Part shown: positions 5,075-6,178 of the stretch, in pieces
How the letters are laid out: the number at the start of each line of letters is the position of its first letter
Position numbering within the stretch: position 1 is the stretch's first letter
From: Chloroflexota bacterium
GTDB taxonomy: Bacteria; Chloroflexota; Limnocylindria; P2-11E
DNA length: 6,178 nt
Assembly (NCBI GenBank): GCA_005881085.1
Contig: VBGU01000079.1
Span: forward strand, 1 to 6,178
Direction: 5' to 3'
Translations under genes and position numbers: made by a program
The notes under the pieces: generated by a model
What the model saw: only the letters and a program-made list of their open reading frames with translations
Told to the model about the DNA's origin: nothing
Databases searched by the model: none

Positions 5075-6178
5075 GCCGCGCGTTCGATCTTGGCCCCGAG
5101 CGCACGCAGTCTCTTGTCGAGCTCCTCGTAGCCGCGATCGATCTGCTCGACGTTGTTGATCGTGCTCGTCCCCTTCGCCGAGAGCGTCGCGGCAAGGAGG
5201 GCCATACCCGCGCGGATGTCGGGGCTGCGCAGGTCCGATCCGTACAGCTGCGACGGGCCGACGACCACGACGCGATGCGGGTCGCACAAAATGATCCGTG
5301 CGCCCATGCTCTCGAGCGAGCCAACCCAGTACATCCGGCCTGGGTACATCCACTCGTGTATGAGCACGGTGCCCTCGGCTTGCGTCGCGACGGCCGTCGC
5401 GATGCTCGTGAGATCCGAGGGGAATCCCGGCCAAACCTGCGACTGCACCTTCGGGATCGCCCCGCCGAGGTCGTGCTCGATGACCATGCGGCCGGAGGCC
5501 TTCACGACGAGATCGTTGCCCTGCTCCTCGGTCTCGACGCCGAGGCGCTTGAACACCATCCGTGTCATGCGGAGGTATTGCGGCACGGCGTTCTTGATCG
5601 TGATCTCGCCGTGGGTCATGGCGGCAGCGCCGATGAGCGAGCCCACCTCCATGTGATCGCTCAGGATCGTGTGCTCGATGCCCTTGAGGCGGTCCGTACC
5701 GTCGACGGTGAGCGTGTTGGTGCCGATGCCGACGATCCGCGCGCCCATCTTCATGAGAGCGAGGCCAAGCTGCTGGACGTGCGGCTCGCTTGCCGCGTTC
5801 CGGATGACCGTTCGGCCGGGCGCGAGCACCGCGGCCATCAGCGCGTTCTCGGTCGCCGTCACCGACGGCTCGTCGAGAAGCACGTCGGCTCCCTTGAGCC
5901 CGCTGGTGTGAAGGCCATAGCCGCCCGACGAGACATCGAGCTCGGCCCCGAATGCGCGGAGCGCGAGGAAGTGCGTGTCGTTGCGGCGCCGCCCGAGGAC
6001 GTCGCCACCGGGCAGGCCGAGCTTCACCTTCTTGTAGCGCGCGAGCAGCGGGCCCGCGAACAGCAGCGAGGTGCGGATTTCCCGCGCGAGGGCACTCGGC
6101 ACGTCCATCGTCTTGAGCTCGCCGGTGATGCGGACAGTGCGCTCGTCGAGCTCTTCGACCTTCGCACCAAGGGCGCTG
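5071..6178 (-). CDS. murA: UDP-N-acetylglucosamine 1-carboxyvinyltransferase (MurA), N-terminus missing
   Basis: The last 368 residues of a MurA-type enzyme; the frame runs off the right edge, and about 50 residues, including the start and the usual Lys22, are missing. Upstream of the internal Met at 6108 the reading (SALGAKVEELDERTVRITGE) still looks like MurA, so that Met is not the start. Known role: adding enolpyruvate from PEP to UDP-GlcNAc, the first committed step of peptidoglycan synthesis, in the cytoplasm. Visible motifs are LPGGDVLGRRRNDTH (E. coli Arg120 and Asp123 equivalents kept), SVTATENALMAAVLAPG, NAASEPHVQQLGLALMKMGA, FPSDLT (the catalytic Asp305 equivalent), SPDIRAGMALL (Arg397 equivalent) and the C-terminal IDRGYEELDKRLRALGAKIE. 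The catalytic Cys115 position is Asp, a form known in naturally fosfomycin-insensitive MurA. The family signature is clear, but the sequence is divergent enough that a MurA paralogue is possible. The stop overlaps the next start by four bases. Confidence 0.92.
   Translation of the reverse strand, partial: SALGAKVEELDERTVRITGELKTMDVPSALAREIRTSLLFAGPLLARYKKVKLGLPGGDVLGRRRNDTHFLALRAFGAELDVSSGGYGLHTSGLKGADVLLDEPSVTATENALMAAVLAPGRTVIRNAASEPHVQQLGLALMKMGARIVGIGTNTLTVDGTDRLKGIEHTILSDHMEVGSLIGAAAMTHGEITIKNAVPQYLRMTRMVFKRLGVETEEQGNDLVVKASGRMVIEHDLGGAIPKVQSQVWPGFPSDLTSIATAVATQAEGTVLIHEWMYPGRMYWVGSLESMGARIILCDPHRVVVVGPSQLYGSDLRSPDIRAGMALLAATLSAKGTSTINNVEQIDRGYEELDKRLRALGAKIERAA

Noticed and set aside
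5071..6178. MurA Asp variant as an acquired antibiotic-resistance gene
   Set aside because: There are no mobile-element features, its composition matches its neighbours, and it shares an overlap with the next gene; an inherited lineage trait is more likely.
1..6178. A new defence, mobile or RNA-based system
   Set aside because: Every stretch longer than 20 bases is covered by genes of housekeeping families plus one small membrane protein. No repeats, RNA-like intergenic regions, nucleases, recombinases or toxin-antitoxin pairs were seen.

Overview
The window is a gapless run of seven genes, all on the minus strand, so transcription goes from right to left. The DNA is GC-rich (roughly two thirds G+C by eye). 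Three of the six visible start codons are GTG, and neighbouring genes overlap or lie at most 20 bases apart. This fits one polycistronic unit in a free-living, high-GC bacterium. The divergent MurA with Asp at the usual catalytic Cys position, the GC content and the gene style would suit Chloroflexota or a neighbouring or actinobacterial-type lineage. That placement is a low-confidence inference: there is no rRNA or other marker here.

In transcription order, from the right edge: (1) murA, the first committed enzyme of peptidoglycan synthesis, cut by the right edge; (2) a threonine-synthase-family PLP enzyme, overlapping murA by GTGA; (3) an unrecognised six-helix membrane protein, overlapping the previous gene by 8 bases; (4) cystathionine beta-synthase with a tandem CBS-domain tail, after a 20-base gap that follows a strong GC hairpin; (5) a cystathionine gamma-lyase/gamma-synthase-family enzyme, 2 bases downstream; (6) a RimJ/RimL-like GNAT acetyltransferase, joined through TAATG; (7) the first 89 residues of a CcdA/DsbD-type membrane electron carrier, cut by the left edge.

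Functionally the core is amino-acid and sulfur metabolism. Cystathionine beta-synthase plus gamma-lyase would form reverse transsulfuration (homocysteine to cystathionine to cysteine plus 2-oxobutyrate). The threonine-synthase-like enzyme sits at the competing homoserine branch, and CcdA uses thiol reducing power at the membrane. MurA and the acetyltransferase are less obviously linked. No RNA genes, mobile elements, CRISPR arrays, recognisable promoters or intrinsic terminators were seen, and no stretch over 20 bases lacks a gene. I do not see a novel multi-gene system. The points worth a second look are active-site substitutions (MurA Cys to Asp; unusual PLP motifs and a broken zinc ribbon in the ThrC-like protein), the hairpin pair between the two metabolic halves, and the lack of Shine-Dalgarno sequences at all six visible starts.
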